A stretch of 64,000 nt of DNA from Inia geoffrensis (lineage: Eukaryota; Chordata; Mammalia; Artiodactyla; Iniidae), in NCBI GenBank assembly GCA_036417435.1, contig CM070901.1, positions 166,428,044-166,492,043 on the forward strand. Reading direction: 5' to 3'. Of the stretch, positions 10,436-21,194 are shown in pieces; the stretch's first letter is position 1; every line of letters starts with the position of its first letter. The notes under the pieces were generated by a model, which ran no database searches, was not told the DNA's origin, and was given only the letters and a program-made list of their open reading frames with translations. The position numbers and the translations under genes were made by a program.

Positions 10436-10512
10436 TTTTATTTGTTGAATAAGCCAACCAATGAACAAGCAAATGAAAAATCTCTCTGAAGTCACAGACT
10501 AAGTCAATCTAT

Positions 10513-10527
10513 AAGAAGAGAACCCAA
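10513..10527. repeat. Target-site duplication, left, of the LINE-1
   Basis: AAGAAGAGAACCCAA is repeated exactly after the A-rich tail at 13279-13293. Confidence 0.9.
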
Positions 10528-12891
10528 AGAGCTAACACCTATCCTTCTCAAACTCTTCCAAAATATAGCAGAGGGAGGAACACTCCCAAAATCTTTCTAT
10601 GAGGCCACCATCACCCTGATACCAAAACCAGACAAAAATGTCACAAAGAAGGAAAACTACAGGCCAATATCACTGATGAACATAGATGTAAAAATCCTCA
10701 ACAAAATACTAGCAAACAGAATCCAACAGCACATTAAATGGATCGTACACCATGATTAAGTGGGGTTTATTCCAAGAATACAAGGATTCTTCAATATATG
10801 CAAATCAATCAACGTGATACACCATATTAACAAACTGAAGAAGAAAAACCATATGATCATCTCAATAGATGCAGAGAAAGCTTTTGACAAAAATCAACAC
10901 CCATTTATGATAAAAACCCTGCAGAAAGTAGGCATAGAGGGAACTTTCCTCAACATAATAAAGGCCATATATGACAAACCCACAGCCAACATCGTCCTCA
11001 ATGGTGAAAAACTGAAACCACTCCCACTAAGATCAGGAACAAGACAAGGTTGCCCACTCTCACCACTTTTATTCAACATAGTTTTGGAAGTTTTAGCCAC
11101 AGCAGTCAGAGAAGAAAAAGAAATAAAAGGAATCCAAATTAAAAAAGAAGAAGTAAAGCTGTCACTGTTTGCAGATGACATGATACTATACATAGAGAAT
11201 CCTAAAGATGCTACCAGAAAACTACTAGAGCTCATCAATGAATTTGGTAGAGTAGCAGGATATAAAATTAATGCACAGAAATCTCTGGCATTCTTATACA
11301 CTAGTGATGAAAAATCTGCAAGTGAAATTAAGAAAACACTCCCATTTACCACTGCAACAAAAAGAATAAAATACCTAGGAATAAACCTAGCTAAGGAGAC
11401 AAAAGACCTGTGTGCAGAAAATTATAAGATATTGATGAAAGAAATTAAAGATGATACAAACAGATGGAGAGATATACCATGTTCTTGGATTGGAAGAATC
11501 AACATTGTGAAAATGACTATACTACCCAAAGCAATCTACAGATTCAATGCAATCCCTATCAAACTACCACTGGCATTTTTCACAGAACTAGAACAAAAAA
11601 TTTCACAATTTGTATGGAAACACAAAAGACCCCAAATAGCCAAAGCAATCTTAAGAACGAAAAATGGAGCTGGAGGCATCAGGCTCCCTGACTTCAGACT
11701 ATACTACAAAGCTACAGTAATCAACACAGTATGGTACTGGCACAAAAACAGAAATATAGATCAATGGAACACGATAGAAAGCCCAGAGATAAACCCACGC
11801 ACAGATGGTCACCTTATCTTTGATAAAGGAGGCAAGAATAGACAGTGGAGAAAAGACAGCCTCTTCAATAAGTGGTGCTGGGAAAACTGGACAGGTACAT
11901 GTAAAAGTATGAAATTAGAACACTCCCTAACACCATACACAAAAGTAAACTCAAAATGGATTAAAGACCTAAATGTAAGGACATACACTATCAAACTCTT
12001 AGAGGAAAACATAGGCAGAACACTCTAGGACATAAATCACAGCAAGATCCTTTTTGGCCCTCCTCCTAGAGAAATGGGAATAAAAACAAAAATTAAAAAA
12101 TGGGACCTAATGAAACTTAAAAGCTTTTGCACAGCAAAGGAAACCATAAACAAGACGAAAAGACAACCCTCAGAATGGGAGAAAATATTTGCAAATGAAG
12201 CAACTGACAAAGGATTAATCTCCAAAATTTACAAGCAGCTCATGCAGCTCAATAACAAAAAAACAAACAACCCAATCCAAAAGTGGGCAGAAGACCTAAA
12301 TAGACATTTCTCCAAAGAAGATATGCAGACTGCCAACAAACACATGAAAGAATGCTCAACATCACTAATCATTAGAGAAATGCAAATCAAAACTACAGTG
12401 AGATATCATCTCACACCATTCAGAATGGCCATCATCAAAAAATCTACAAACAATAAATGCTGGAGAGGGTGTGGAGAAAAGGGAACCCTCTTGCACTGTT
12501 GGTGGGAATGTAAATTGATACAGCCACTATGGAGAACAGTATGGAGGTTCCTTAAAAAACTAAAAATAGAGCTACCATACGACCCAGCAACCCCACTACT
12601 GGGCATATACCCTGAGAAAACCATAATTCAAAAAGAGTCATGTACCAAAATGTCAATGCAGCTCTATTTACAATAGCCAGGACATGGAAGCAACCTAAGT
12701 GTCCATCAACAGATGAATGGATAAAGAAGATGTGGCACATATATACAATGGAATATTACTCAGCCATAAAAAGAAACGAAATTGAGTTATTTGTAGTGAG
12801 GTAGATGGACCTAGAGTCTGTCATACAGAGTGAAGTAAGTCAGAAAGAGAAAAACAAATACCGTATGCTAACACACATATATGGAATCTAA
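10528..12891 (+). pseudogene. LINE-1 ORF2 remnant (reverse transcriptase part), broken
   Basis: ORF2 normally encodes the endonuclease and reverse transcriptase that drive target-primed reverse transcription. Here the endonuclease is lost. The reverse transcriptase retains SIDAEKAFD, the [14 protein letters not shown] block and the catalytic FADD box (codons at 11168-11179), followed by the C-terminal zinc-knuckle-type region (the [18 protein letters not shown] segment near 12460-12510). Lesions that I can see are a TAA at 10757-10759, a TAG at 12026-12028, a one-base loss near 12651 that shifts the frame, and a TAG at 12802-12804. The normal stop would be the TAA at 12889. Open stretches of 422 and 200 codons survive between lesions. 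It has no cellular role. Confidence 0.93.
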
Positions 12892-13278
12892 GAAAAAAAA
12901 AAAGGCCATGAAGAACCTAGGGGTAAGATGGGAATAAAGACACAGACCTACTAGAGCATGGACTTGAGGATATGGGGATGGGGAAGGGTAAGCTGTGACA
13001 AAGTAAGAGAGTGGCGTGGACATATATACACTACCAAACGTAAAATAGATAGCTAGTGGGAAGTAGCCGCATAGCACAGGGAAATCAGCTAGGTGTTTGT
13101 AACCACCTAGAGGGGTGGGATAGGGACGGTGGGAGGGAGGGAGTTGCAAGAGGGAAGAGATATAGGAACATATGTATATGTATAACTGATTCACTTTGTT
13201 ATAAAGCAGAAACTAACACACCATTGTAAAGCAATTATACTCCAATAAAGATGTTAAAGAAGAAAAAAGAAAAAAAAA
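10528..13278 (+). mobile_element. LINE-1 retrotransposon, 5' truncated
   Basis: About 2.75 kb from inside ORF2 to the 3' end. It lacks the 5' UTR, ORF1, the endonuclease domain and the start of ORF2, which is normal for aborted reverse transcription. The 3' UTR carries the cetartiodactyl-type segment with TAGGTGTTTGTAACCACCTA and ends with AATAAA at 13244-13249 and an A-rich tail. Exact 15-bp target-site duplications bracket it. Low divergence suggests a lineage-specific insertion, but it is not competent to move. Confidence 0.95.
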
Positions 13279-13293
13279 AAGAAGAGAACCCAA
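13279..13293. repeat. Target-site duplication, right, of the LINE-1
   Basis: AAGAAGAGAACCCAA is identical to 10513-10527. Confidence 0.9.
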
Positions 13294-13779
13294 GAGCACC
13301 TGATTCCTAGATGTGGCTTTTGCTTTCCTCTTTTCTGCCCAGATGCCTCTCCACAGGGCCTGTGCAGTGACTCAAATCTCCCTCCCCAAGCAGTGACTGA
13401 GCAGGCGGTGACCGTATCTCAGGCTCAGATGAGGGAGGCCCAGGGATGTCAGGAATGTCAGCTTCTGATCTTTGCTGTACCCTCGGCCTCAGAATGACTG
13501 CGGACAGACCCTGGCTCTCTCTGGGCTTCATTTCTTCATCTGTTGGATGGGGGTGGGTGGCTGTGAGATCAGTCAAGTCCCTCAAGTTGTTGGAAAAGGG
13601 GGAGGCTTTGAGCTAGACTGCCCAGACTTGCTAAGGCTGACATGGGGGATGGAGGGGACTGACTTGTCCCCTCTGTCCAGCACTCTACTTGGCAGGGCTG
13701 GGGTTCAGTGGTTAGAGCACCTGATGATTGGTCCCTGCCTGGCTCTGAGGTCAGACTTTGGCCCAGTGCAGCTCAGTTG
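13294..13779. other. No gene recognised
   Basis: GC-rich DNA between the LINE-1 and a degenerate tandem repeat. A possible MIR-like scrap lies near 13490-13570 (GGCTTCATTTCTTCATCTGTTGG). Confidence 0.35.
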
Positions 13780-14055
13780 GCAGCCTTTGTTCCACAGACC
13801 TACACTCCCAGCTCTGGCCATGACTGAACCCTGACCTTGGCCCATCTGGTCTTTGACCTTGGTGATGAATGGGGTCCTGATTTGAACACAGACTGACGCT
13901 GTCTGTGTCACAGTCTGACCCCTGAGCCAAACCGTATACTGACTCTTGACCTGGCCACAGATTGACCCCAGCTATAGACTGACCCCTGATCCAACCACAA
14001 ACCTCAGACCGAGGCTGAACTCTGATCCCAACCACAGACTGACCTCGGGTTTCTG
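13780..14055 (+). repeat. Degenerate tandem repeat, unit about 23-25 bp
   Basis: Variants of AGACTGACCCCTGATCCAACCAC recur at about 13890, 13910, 13936, 13960, 13978 and 14035, with decayed versions before. This is a decayed minisatellite. The minus-strand frames across it repeat Gln/Ser/Gly and are not genes. Confidence 0.6.
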
Positions 14056-14394
14056 GGCAGTGGCTGGTCAGGCTCGGATTAGTCACTGATATTCCTCAGC
14101 TACCCTCCCTGCCAAGTGGGTTTGAGGTGCAACCGCATTCAAGTAGGAGAGCCTCTCCTTGGGATGGAGAAACAATGGAAAGGGTGGCAGGGAGGCTGGG
14201 CCTGTCTGACCCTGAGTCCCACTATGGCTGATCATGGCCACCAACTCCAGCTCTGCATCCATCAGGCTGGGATCCAGCTCCTACCCTTGGTTGATTAGCC
14301 CCTCCGGAGCCTGCATCCTGCCCTTGTTCTTTGGGGGCTGTGATCTCTTGGGGTGCTGGATGTGATGTATCCCTTTAGACACTAGAGACCCTCT

Positions 14395-14560
14395 AAAGAG
14401 CCTTGGTATGGGAGGCAGAAGACTGGGTTTGGATCCCAGCTCTGGCACTGACTCACTACGCGAGGTTGGGCATGACCTTCCTGGCCTCAGTTGCTCCATC
14501 TGTCCTGCCTCTTCCCTACCAGACTTGGAAAGTGTTCCCTAACTATGAAATGGGAACAGT
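14395..14560 (+). repeat. MIR SINE
   Basis: GGTATGGGAGGCAGAAGACT, GGTTTGGATCCCAGCTCTGG and CCTGGCCTCAGTTGCTCCAT. Confidence 0.65.
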
Positions 14561-14599
14561 GGTGGTTTATAACTCAAGGTTTATTGAGATGAATCAACG

Positions 14600-14985
14600 A
14601 GACAGTTGCCTCAGAGCCTTTGCACTCTGTTCCCTCTGCCTGGACACCCTTCCCTCAGACACCCCCATGGTTCACTTCCTCCTCTCCTTCAGCTTTCTTC
14701 TCGAATGTCATCTTGGGGGATTCCACCTCCCTCCCCAAATGCTCTCTATCCTTCTTCCCTACTTAATTTTTCTCCAGAAGTTATCACCACCTGCCACACT
14801 ATATATTTTAATTATAAATATTATAATGATTTATAATATATCTTTCTCCCTTGTCTGGAATACAAGTTTCACAAGGGCAGGAATTTCTCTATGCTTTGTT
14901 CACTGTTGTGATCCTGGTAGCTAAAACATAGAAGCATAGAAGATGTTTGATCAATATTTAAGTGAATGAATGAATGAATAACTGA
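14600..14985 (+). repeat. L2 LINE 3' end
   Basis: CTCAGAGCCTTTGCACTCTG, TTCCCTCTGCCTGGACACC, GAATACAAGTTTCACAAGGG and the terminal (GAATGAAT)n-like end near 14965-14980 match the L2 3' end. Confidence 0.88.
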
Positions 14986-15189
14986 CTCATGGAAAGCACT
15001 TAAACCACAGCGCCCAGCACTAAATACTTAATTGATAATATTTTCTGTCATGGTGATTTTCATCATTATCGATGGGTGATATAGCCATAAGGAATTGGGT
15101 CTCGCCTTTGGGATTGTAGACCTTGCCTCCTCACAGGAGTCTGCCAATACCACTCCAGTCCAAGCTGACCGCACTTGCTTAGAGCTGCC

Positions 15190-15365
15190 GTGGTTATCAC
15201 GTGGGGGAAGTTGAATAAGCCCTAGACTTGGAAGCTGCCAGTTTGGGCTTCACTTCCCAGCTCCTCTATTCCTGGCTGTGTGTCTTCATACACAATTGTG
15301 TCCTGTCTCTGAGCCTCAGTTTCCTAACAGTCAATGGGAGACTATGAGTAGCTACCCTATGGGAT
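15190..15365 (+). repeat. MIR SINE
   Basis: TAGACTTGGAAGCTGCCAG, then CCTGGCTGTGTGTCTTCATA and CTCTGAGCCTCAGTTTCCTA. Confidence 0.75.
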
Positions 15366-15646
15366 GACGTGGGCCTCTAAGGGATGGGGCATCCACGGTG
15401 CTGGGCGCACAGGTGGCCATGGCTGTGATCCCTGGGACTCAGGCACACATGTTCTCTGCTCTGTTCCATGGGCCATCCTGCCTCATTTGTTGGACTGTAA
15501 GTCCCTGAAGGGACTAGACCCTGATCCTCTTGGTCTCTTCCCAACAGCCTGAGGCCAGGCAGAGGGCCAGTAAGGTGGAGATGCATCCTATTGGCTGATG
15601 GATTGACAAAATCGTGACTGTGCTTCTGGGTACATGACAGTTACAG

Positions 15647-15660
15647 CCACCAGGGGGCGG
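15647..15660 (+). promoter_or_regulatory. Strong CTCF-like motif
   Basis: CCACCAGGGGGCGG differs from the core consensus CCACCAGGGGGCGC only at the last base. It is not inside a recognised repeat. CTCF sites of this form act as insulators and loop anchors. Occupancy is unknown. Confidence 0.65.
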
Positions 15661-15764
15661 CCTGGCTATGTACACGAAGAGCTGCCCCTGGTTGGTAACT
15701 TTTAACATCTGCTATTCTCCTGACAGACAAGGGGAGGCCTGGTCCATACCCCAACCTGTCAGCT

Positions 15765-15905
15765 ATTTCTATCATTCTAGTGGAGAAAGAGCCAGGAGAC
15801 CTGGATTTCAAGGTCTGCTGCTCACATGCTGTGTGATCTTGGGCAAGAAGCTCTCCCTCTCTGGACCTCAGTTTCCTCAGCTGTCAAATTAAGAACACCA
15901 GCCGT
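15765..15905 (+). repeat. MIR SINE
   Basis: AGCCAGGAGACCTGGATTTC, TGCTGTGTGATCTTGGGCAA and GGACCTCAGTTTCCTCAGCT. Confidence 0.85.
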
Positions 15906-16171
15906 GGCATCCTATCATGTTGTGGGACCCAGGGTTTGTCTCAACTTGTTTTTAATCAATAAGCGTGTTCCTGCCGGCCACAAAGTATTTCTTCCTTTTC
16001 CTCCTAATTCCTTCTTCCTGACACCTGGAAGAGGGTCTTGCCTCATTGTACATGCTGCCCTCTGTCTGCTGGAAAAAGAACTACAGCTTCAGGGACCGCC
16101 CTCAAGCGTGGTTCAGAGGAGAAAGAGGCAGAAGCTGGGGAAGGCTTGGGAGGCCAGTACTGTCAATTGAT

Positions 16172-16290
16172 TCACTTAGCCAACATTTATTGAGCTCCTT
16201 CTGTATACCAGGCCTACTGTCAGGCCCTGAGAGCACAGCAATGAAAACAATACGGCCCGCGCCTTCAAAGAGATCACAGTCATTTGCAGG
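16172..16290. repeat. Old interspersed repeat, unnamed
   Basis: CCAACATTTATTGAGCTCCT, then GTATACCAGGCCTACTGTCA and AGCACAGCAATGAAAACAAT: 5' part of the same recurrent old family as at 59990. Confidence 0.5.
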
Positions 16291-16337
16291 GGTTGCACGT
16301 CCGGGGTTTTCTTTGGCCTGCTCTGTACTTCTCTGAT

Positions 16338-16592
16338 CTGATACTGTAGTGTAGTGGCTAAGAGCATGAACTCTGGTGTGTGAGGACGCTTGGATTCAAC
16401 TCTTGGCCTTGCCATTTACTAGGTGTCTGACCTTGGATTTCTTCAGTGCCTTTGTTTCCCCAGCTATAAGATTGGGATAATAATATTACCCACCTCATAG
16501 GGTTGCTGAAAGGGTTGAAGTAATTCATACATCTAAAGTACTCAGAGCAGTGCCCAGTCAGTTCTGGATAGGTGTCAGCTACAATAATAATG
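16338..16592 (+). repeat. MIR SINE, near full length
   Basis: It starts at ACTGTAGTGTAGTGGCTAAG, runs through TTGCCATTTACTAGGTGTCT, the GTTTCCCCAGCTATAAGATT core and CCCACCTCATAGGGTTGCTG, and ends near ACAATAATAATG. Among the best-preserved MIRs here. Confidence 0.93.
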
Positions 16593-16877
16593 AAAACATA
16601 TTTGTGGAAAGATGAAAGGAACAACATGCACATATTTCCAATCTTAATTGGATAAGAGCCTGTCTCTAAGGGGGTCTTATATGAGGGTCAGGTCAGTTGA
16701 GCTCATTTTGCAATGGGCATCTTCAATTCAGAATGGTCCCACCCTTGTTTTCATCCCACCCTTGAGCTGGCCCCACATGGCTCTAGATGAGGCCTGAACT
16801 GGGCATCCCAACTGCCATCAACAGAGGCAGGGTGATGGTGGAAACAAGGTGACTGGCCCGGCCTGTAAGGCAGATCC

Positions 16878-17022
16878 TGTGCTGATGCTGATGCTGATAG
16901 TAGCGCTGTTAATAATACTGATGATGGTGCTGACGGCGGTGGTGCTGATGATGGTGCTGATGGCGGTGCTGATGGTGGTATTGGTGGTGGTGCTGCTGGT
17001 GGTGGTGCTGGCAGGAGCTCTG
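16878..17022 (+). repeat. Imperfect trinucleotide microsatellite (GCTGATGGT)n
   Basis: Alternating GCTGAT, GGTGGT and GCTGGT units run over about 145 bp. Frames across it give Thr/Ser/Ile or Val/Leu/Met runs, which explains the long open frames on both strands. Confidence 0.9.
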
Positions 17023-17194
17023 GGGCTTGGCACAGGGAACCTGACCTAACTTTCCTCTCTCCCAATCTCCTTAAGCCTCGGCCACCCTCAAAGTCCTGGG
17101 ACAAGGGGATGGGATACAGATTCCCTCCGAACTTCCTAGGCACTATTTTTGAGTCAGAAAAAGGAGGTCGTAATCGAAGCACTACGTAGCCCGC

Positions 17195-17290
17195 CTCATC
17201 CTGCTCATAAAGGCTGTGCGACACTTCATGTCTCTTTGCCTCAGCTTCCTCTGCTATGAAATGGGAAAGGGGAGAAAGCGCATCGGTCCT
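17195..17290 (+). repeat. MIR SINE fragment
   Basis: TTTGCCTCAGCTTCCTCTGC followed by TATGAAATGGGAAAG. Confidence 0.5.
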
Positions 17291-17359
17291 GACCTTTAAA
17301 ATTTTGCTTTGAAAATTTAATGAAATCTGGACCCGCCCTCCCCCGCCCTTAGGAAAGGC

Positions 17360-17435
17360 AGACACACACACGCAACCAAAGCTCCACACACACGTACACA
17401 CAACCACACGCACGCATACACACACAACCGCCCAC
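17360..17435 (+). repeat. CA-rich microsatellite
   Basis: Imperfect (CA)n with CG and TA interruptions (CACACACACGTACACACAAC, CACGCACGCATACACACAC). Confidence 0.85.
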
Positions 17436-17616
17436 ATAACCGCAAGTCTCTGTGTGATCTGGGGGTTTCCAGCTCTTCTTCAGGTCCGTGGACCCCAGTT
17501 CTGTCCCCTGGATAGGCTAATCTCTAACCCCTCTGCCAGCCCCGTCGTCCAGGACTCCCTGGTCTGAGGCCCTCTCTCCTGAAGCCCAGGCCGGGCCTGG
17601 GTGGCCTGTGCTAGGC

Positions 17617-17632
17617 GGCACCAGGGGGCGGC
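17617..17632 (+). promoter_or_regulatory. Strong CTCF-like motif
   Basis: GGCACCAGGGGGCGGC contains ACCAGGGGGCG, the most conserved part of the CTCF core, in the same orientation as the motif at 15647, 1.97 kb upstream. Confidence 0.6.
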
Positions 17633-17964
17633 CCGTGTCTGATGCAGCCTGCCCATTCCTCTGGCCCCCACCACAGAATCTGCTTGGGCTCAGGGTCCTA
17701 GGAGGGCCCTACAGGAAAGGAGGAGTTGGTGGGTAGAAGCCACAAGCTAAGGGGTGGGTGTTGGTGGTAACAGCATCTCTGGCTACTGATGTGGGCAAAG
17801 CGAGTTCACAACGGGCCCCTCCCGGAGGACGGCCTCCAGTGACTCAGTGGAATCAGGGAAAGAGATTAGCTACCTATACCCAAGTGAGGGGAGAAAAGCG
17901 AAAGAAGTCCTCTCCCCAGGCAGCTTCCTGGGCCCCAGACCACACTCCTTGTACGTGGAGCCTC

Positions 17965-18255
17965 GAGCAGGGGGCAGCAAAGAGCAGGAAACATGAGATC
18001 TGGGTTCCAGTCTGATTCCACCTTAGTTAACAAGCTGTTCACAGTCACAGGGCATTACATTTTGCAAAGCATCCCCACGTGCATCATTATAGGTGAGCCC
18101 CACCAGAACCCTGGGAAGTAAGGCTAGTTCCGTCACTGCAGAAAACGGCTCAGAAAGGCTGATTGACTTGACCAAGGTCCCACCGCAAGGAAGGGGCTGA
18201 GCGAAGCCTTGGACCTAGTCCTGGCTCCCAATCCAGTGCTCTTTCCAAAACCTCA
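17965..18255 (-). repeat. MIR-derived pair (plus scrap, then minus copy)
   Basis: A plus-strand MIR head scrap (CATGAGATCTGGGTTCCAGTC, 17990-18012) is followed by a minus copy: AGAACCCTGGGAAGTAAGGC, GAAAACGGCTCAGAAAGGCT, TTGACCAAGGTCCCACCGC. Strongly decayed. Confidence 0.55.
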
Positions 18256-18264
18256 GAAACCCCT

Positions 18265-18392
18265 GCTACTCCCTGGCTGTGGGAAGAGGATCAATCCCCT
18301 TCCCTCCCCAGCCTCAGCTTCCCCAGCCGTGAAAAGATATTGGACCAGAGGAGCCCTGGGGGACTTTCCAGCCCTGACCTTTTAGGACTGTC
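18265..18392 (+). repeat. MIR3-like fragment
   Basis: CCAGCCTCAGCTTCCCCAGC, then ATTGGACCAGAGGAGCCCTG and ACTTTCCAGCCCTGACCTTT resemble the MIR3 or CR1-type 3' end. Confidence 0.5.
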
Positions 18393-18394
18393 CA

Positions 18395-18560
18395 TGTTTA
18401 TTCTCTGAGGCAGCAAGTGGGGGATTATCAGCCCATTTCACGGATGGGGAACAGGTCCAGACAGGGAAGCAACTTGGCCAAGGCCTCAGCGCAAGGAAGT
18501 GGCAGAGCTGGGACGAGAAGCCAGGTCTGCAGACCCCCAGCCACAGAGTCAGTGGCCACA
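18395..18560 (-). repeat. MIR SINE, minus orientation
   Basis: GCCCATTTCACGGATGGGGA, CAACTTGGCCAAGGCCTCAG and AGTGGCAGAGCTGGGACGAG. Confidence 0.7.
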
Positions 18561-18739
18561 GGCCGAGCTGGGTTTCTAAGAATAAAGCCAGCTCCCAGAA
18601 CAGACCAGAGAACAGGGACTTTTGGGCCCAGCTGTTTCCCAAGTGTGAGCTCAGGCAGGACCGGCTTGGGGTGGAGGGTGGGAAGGGGTGACCACTTCCT
18701 GCTCGGGCTGGTGCGGTCCCCGTGAGGTGGTCATCAGAG

Positions 18740-18935
18740 GCCGACCACTTCCCGGTCTGGGCCGCCTTCCCCTTTCTGAGACTGGGAGGGGACGGGCGGC
18801 CCAGCGAGGCGCCCCTCGCGTGCTGCGGCCTGGCGGTGTCTGGCCTCTTTTCATTTCCCCTGCTCACCGCGTCCCTCTCCACAGCCACCAACGGTCGGAA
18901 GTTGCGCAGGGCTGCCCGCCCGGTCCCCTGTCCAC
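18740..18935. promoter_or_regulatory. CpG-rich block
   Basis: About twenty CpGs in 195 bp (for example GACGGGCGGCCCAGCGAGGCG and CAACGGTCGGAAGTTGCG). The density is high for this window. It could be a small CpG island or an old exon. A splice-acceptor-like CTCTCCACAG lies at about 18874-18883, but I see no confident coding sequence. Confidence 0.35.
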
Positions 18936-19014
18936 AGCTGAGCACCTCCCGGCCCTGCTGTGTGCTGGGCCCTCGGGGGTGCTGCCCACGGAGGGTCTGC
19001 CGCGAGGCCTTCTC

Positions 19015-19125
19015 ACTCCCACTGAGGCTCAGAGAGGTTGTCGGTGGCCCAGGGTCACACAGCTAGTAAGTGGCAGAACAAGAATTAGAACTCAGATGTG
19101 TCTGACTCCAAATCTGCTTCCTTTG
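19015..19125 (-). repeat. MIR SINE fragment, minus orientation
   Basis: ACTGAGGCTCAGAGAGGTTG, CAGGGTCACACAGCTAGTAA, GTGGCAGAACAAGAATTAGA. Confidence 0.85.
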
Positions 19126-19209
19126 CACATTTAACATCCACAGTGGCCCCCAGAGGAAGTCTGAGCCAGAGGAGACTTGGACATGGGAGGCATTGGAAGG
19201 ATCCTGCCA

Positions 19210-19310
19210 GACACTGAGCTCTGAGGGCAGCGATGGCGGCTGCTCCTCCTCCTTGTTATATCTCAGGACCGGCCCCGCGCCTGCCCCAGAGCAGGTCCTC
19301 GGGACGCACC
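19210..19310 (+). repeat. Possible L2 3' scrap
   Basis: GAGGGCAGCGATGGCGGCTG, then TATATCTCAGGACCGGCC loosely follow the L2 terminal segment. Weak. Confidence 0.3.
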
Positions 19311-19544
19311 AAAAGACAAGTGCACCCTAACTGCTCCCAGCCAACTGTACAGATAGTCCTGAGCCCTGGGCTTGGAGACATGGACCTGAGGGAGACATGG
19401 CGCCTTACTCCTTATCCCCTGACTCTTATGCAGGAACGGTGCTCGAGATTTTTAAATACACCTCAAATCGCATGTGGGAGATCACAACACCCTTTAATCC
19501 TTCTAGCGGGGAAGCCAGAGGCTCACAGGGTCTCAGAGTGTTAA

Positions 19545-19690
19545 AGAGGCAGCAGAATGTAGGGATGAAGGACATGGAGCCAGAGAGGCCCAGGTTCAAA
19601 CGCTATAGCTCTGCCAAGCCTAGGGTGGCTTCAGGGAAATGACTTCATGTACCTGTTTTCTCACCTGTAAAATAGGAACAAAACAGTTTA
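19545..19690 (+). repeat. MIR SINE
   Basis: GGACATGGAGCCAGAGAGGC, CAGGTTCAAACGCTATAGCT and TTTTCTCACCTGTAAAATAG. Confidence 0.8.
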
Positions 19691-20066
19691 GACTGCCTTA
19701 ACTGGCCTCCATTCAATGAATTCTCTGGATTTATAAACACTCTCCTTTCCTTTGAAAGGCAGACTAATGGGTGTCACAATGTTCCGAATGTTCCCAGGCT
19801 GGCCGGCTACTGCCCAGTGCCATCAAGGTCCTCCTGCTGGCCCGGTGAGGCCTGTCCCCGAACCCGTAGCTGCCAGCTGTAATTGCTAAACCAATGCGAC
19901 ATGAGTGAGAGTGGGACAGAGAGTTGGCGTGTCTCTGAAAGCTAAGAAAGGGCCTTGGAAAGATCCAATAAAGGAGGGCTGTCCTAAAAAGAAAACAATG
20001 CTCCGTTAGGTGTGGGCAAGACAGCCATAAAAGATTGGAGAAAACAATAGTTAAAAATCCACTGGA

Positions 20067-20281
20067 GGGCTTCCCTGGTGGCGCAGTGGTTGAGAGTCTG
20101 CCTGCTGATGCAGGGGACACAGGTTCGTGCCCCAGCCCGGGAGGATCCCACATGCCGCGGAGCGGCTGGGCCCGTGAGCCACAGCCGCTGAGCCTGCGCG
20201 TCTGGAGCCTGTGCTCTGCAACGGGAGAGGCCACAACAGTGAGAGGCCCATGTACAGCAAAAAAAAAAAAAAAAAAAAAGA
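20067..20281 (+). repeat. Cetacean CHR-type SINE, copy 4
   Basis: Full length with an A tail of about 20. Target-site duplications AAAAATCCACTGGA (20053-20066) and AAAAATCCGCTGGA (20282-20295) differ by one base. Confidence 0.95.
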
Positions 20282-20664
20282 AAAAATCCGCTGGAAACAT
20301 GTTGAATTAGGCATATAGGTTAAAACATGGTGGGGGTGCTTTTAAAAATCCAGAAGGATTCTACTTACAGATTGCTTGACAAGCATCTCTAAGTCTCCCT
20401 CCACTTGAAAGAAACCCAAATGGGGACCATCAACTCTGCTGCACAGGTTTGTTTTATGCAAGAAAAATAAGGTAGGACTTTGGCCAGAGGCCCAGGTCTC
20501 AAAGAGCCTTGGCCCTTCAGCCAAAGATCATCTAATAAATATAACTTGTACACGAGTTATGTTCGATATAATGCCTATTTTATGTATCATAAGATGTCCC
20601 GCTTTAAATCTTTTTTTTCTAGTAACAGACCACTGGTTTTGCTCTCGTTCGATAAGAGGTTTCT

Positions 20665-20785
20665 TCTATTAAAAGTACTTACCTCATGGGGCGGATGTAA
20701 GAACTGAACGAGGTAACACATGCAAAGAATTTGGTGCAATGCCTGGTACACAGCAAATGTTCTGCAAATACTAGCTATTTTAATT
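20665..20785 (+). repeat. MIR SINE 3' half
   Basis: CTTACCTCATGGGGCGGATG, AATGCCTGGTACACAGCAAA and the terminal AAATACTAGCTATTTTAATT. Confidence 0.7.
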
Positions 20786-20900
20786 ATCTTCAAATCCAGT
20801 CCTCCACTTGGCAGATGAGAAAACTGAGGCTCAGGAGACAAGTGACTTGCACACAGTCACAAGGTAAGAGGGCTACAGATCAAGGCCTACAAATGGATCC
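20786..20900 (-). repeat. MIR SINE fragment, minus orientation
   Basis: GCAGATGAGAAAACTGAGGC, AGTGACTTGCACACAGTCAC. It abuts a plus-strand MIR end, giving a tail-to-tail pair. Confidence 0.75.
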
Positions 20901-21194
20901 TTGAATCCAAATCTGATTTCTGAATTGCGAGGGGCCTCTCCCCGGTCCGGAATTTTACAGGGGTAACGCTTCCCAGAAGAACAGTGGAATGCTGGTGGTG
21001 GGAAGGAAGATCACAGGCAGAGGGTGGGGCCTTCAGCATCCCTCAGGATCACACCCTGCCCTGGCCTTCCACCACCCACCCCACTCTGGGGGATACATGA
21101 GTCCTCCCTCTAGTTAAATTTACGTAAAACGCTAAGTTTCTCATCTCAGTGGCCCCTCTGTGTTCGCTCACAGACCTCGTGTATTTTTATCTCA

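Noticed and set aside
10760..12028. Intact LINE-1 reverse transcriptase gene
   Set aside because: It lacks the endonuclease and ORF1 and has in-frame stops on both sides plus a downstream frameshift.
16751..17437. 228-codon minus-strand open frame with Ala/Pro/Ser runs
   Set aside because: The frame is carried by the trinucleotide microsatellite and the CA-rich tract, so it is low complexity rather than a gene.
18874..18950. Exon suggested by CTCTCCACAG before a CpG-rich open stretch
   Set aside because: There is no convincing donor, no recognisable protein sequence, and it runs into a MIR.
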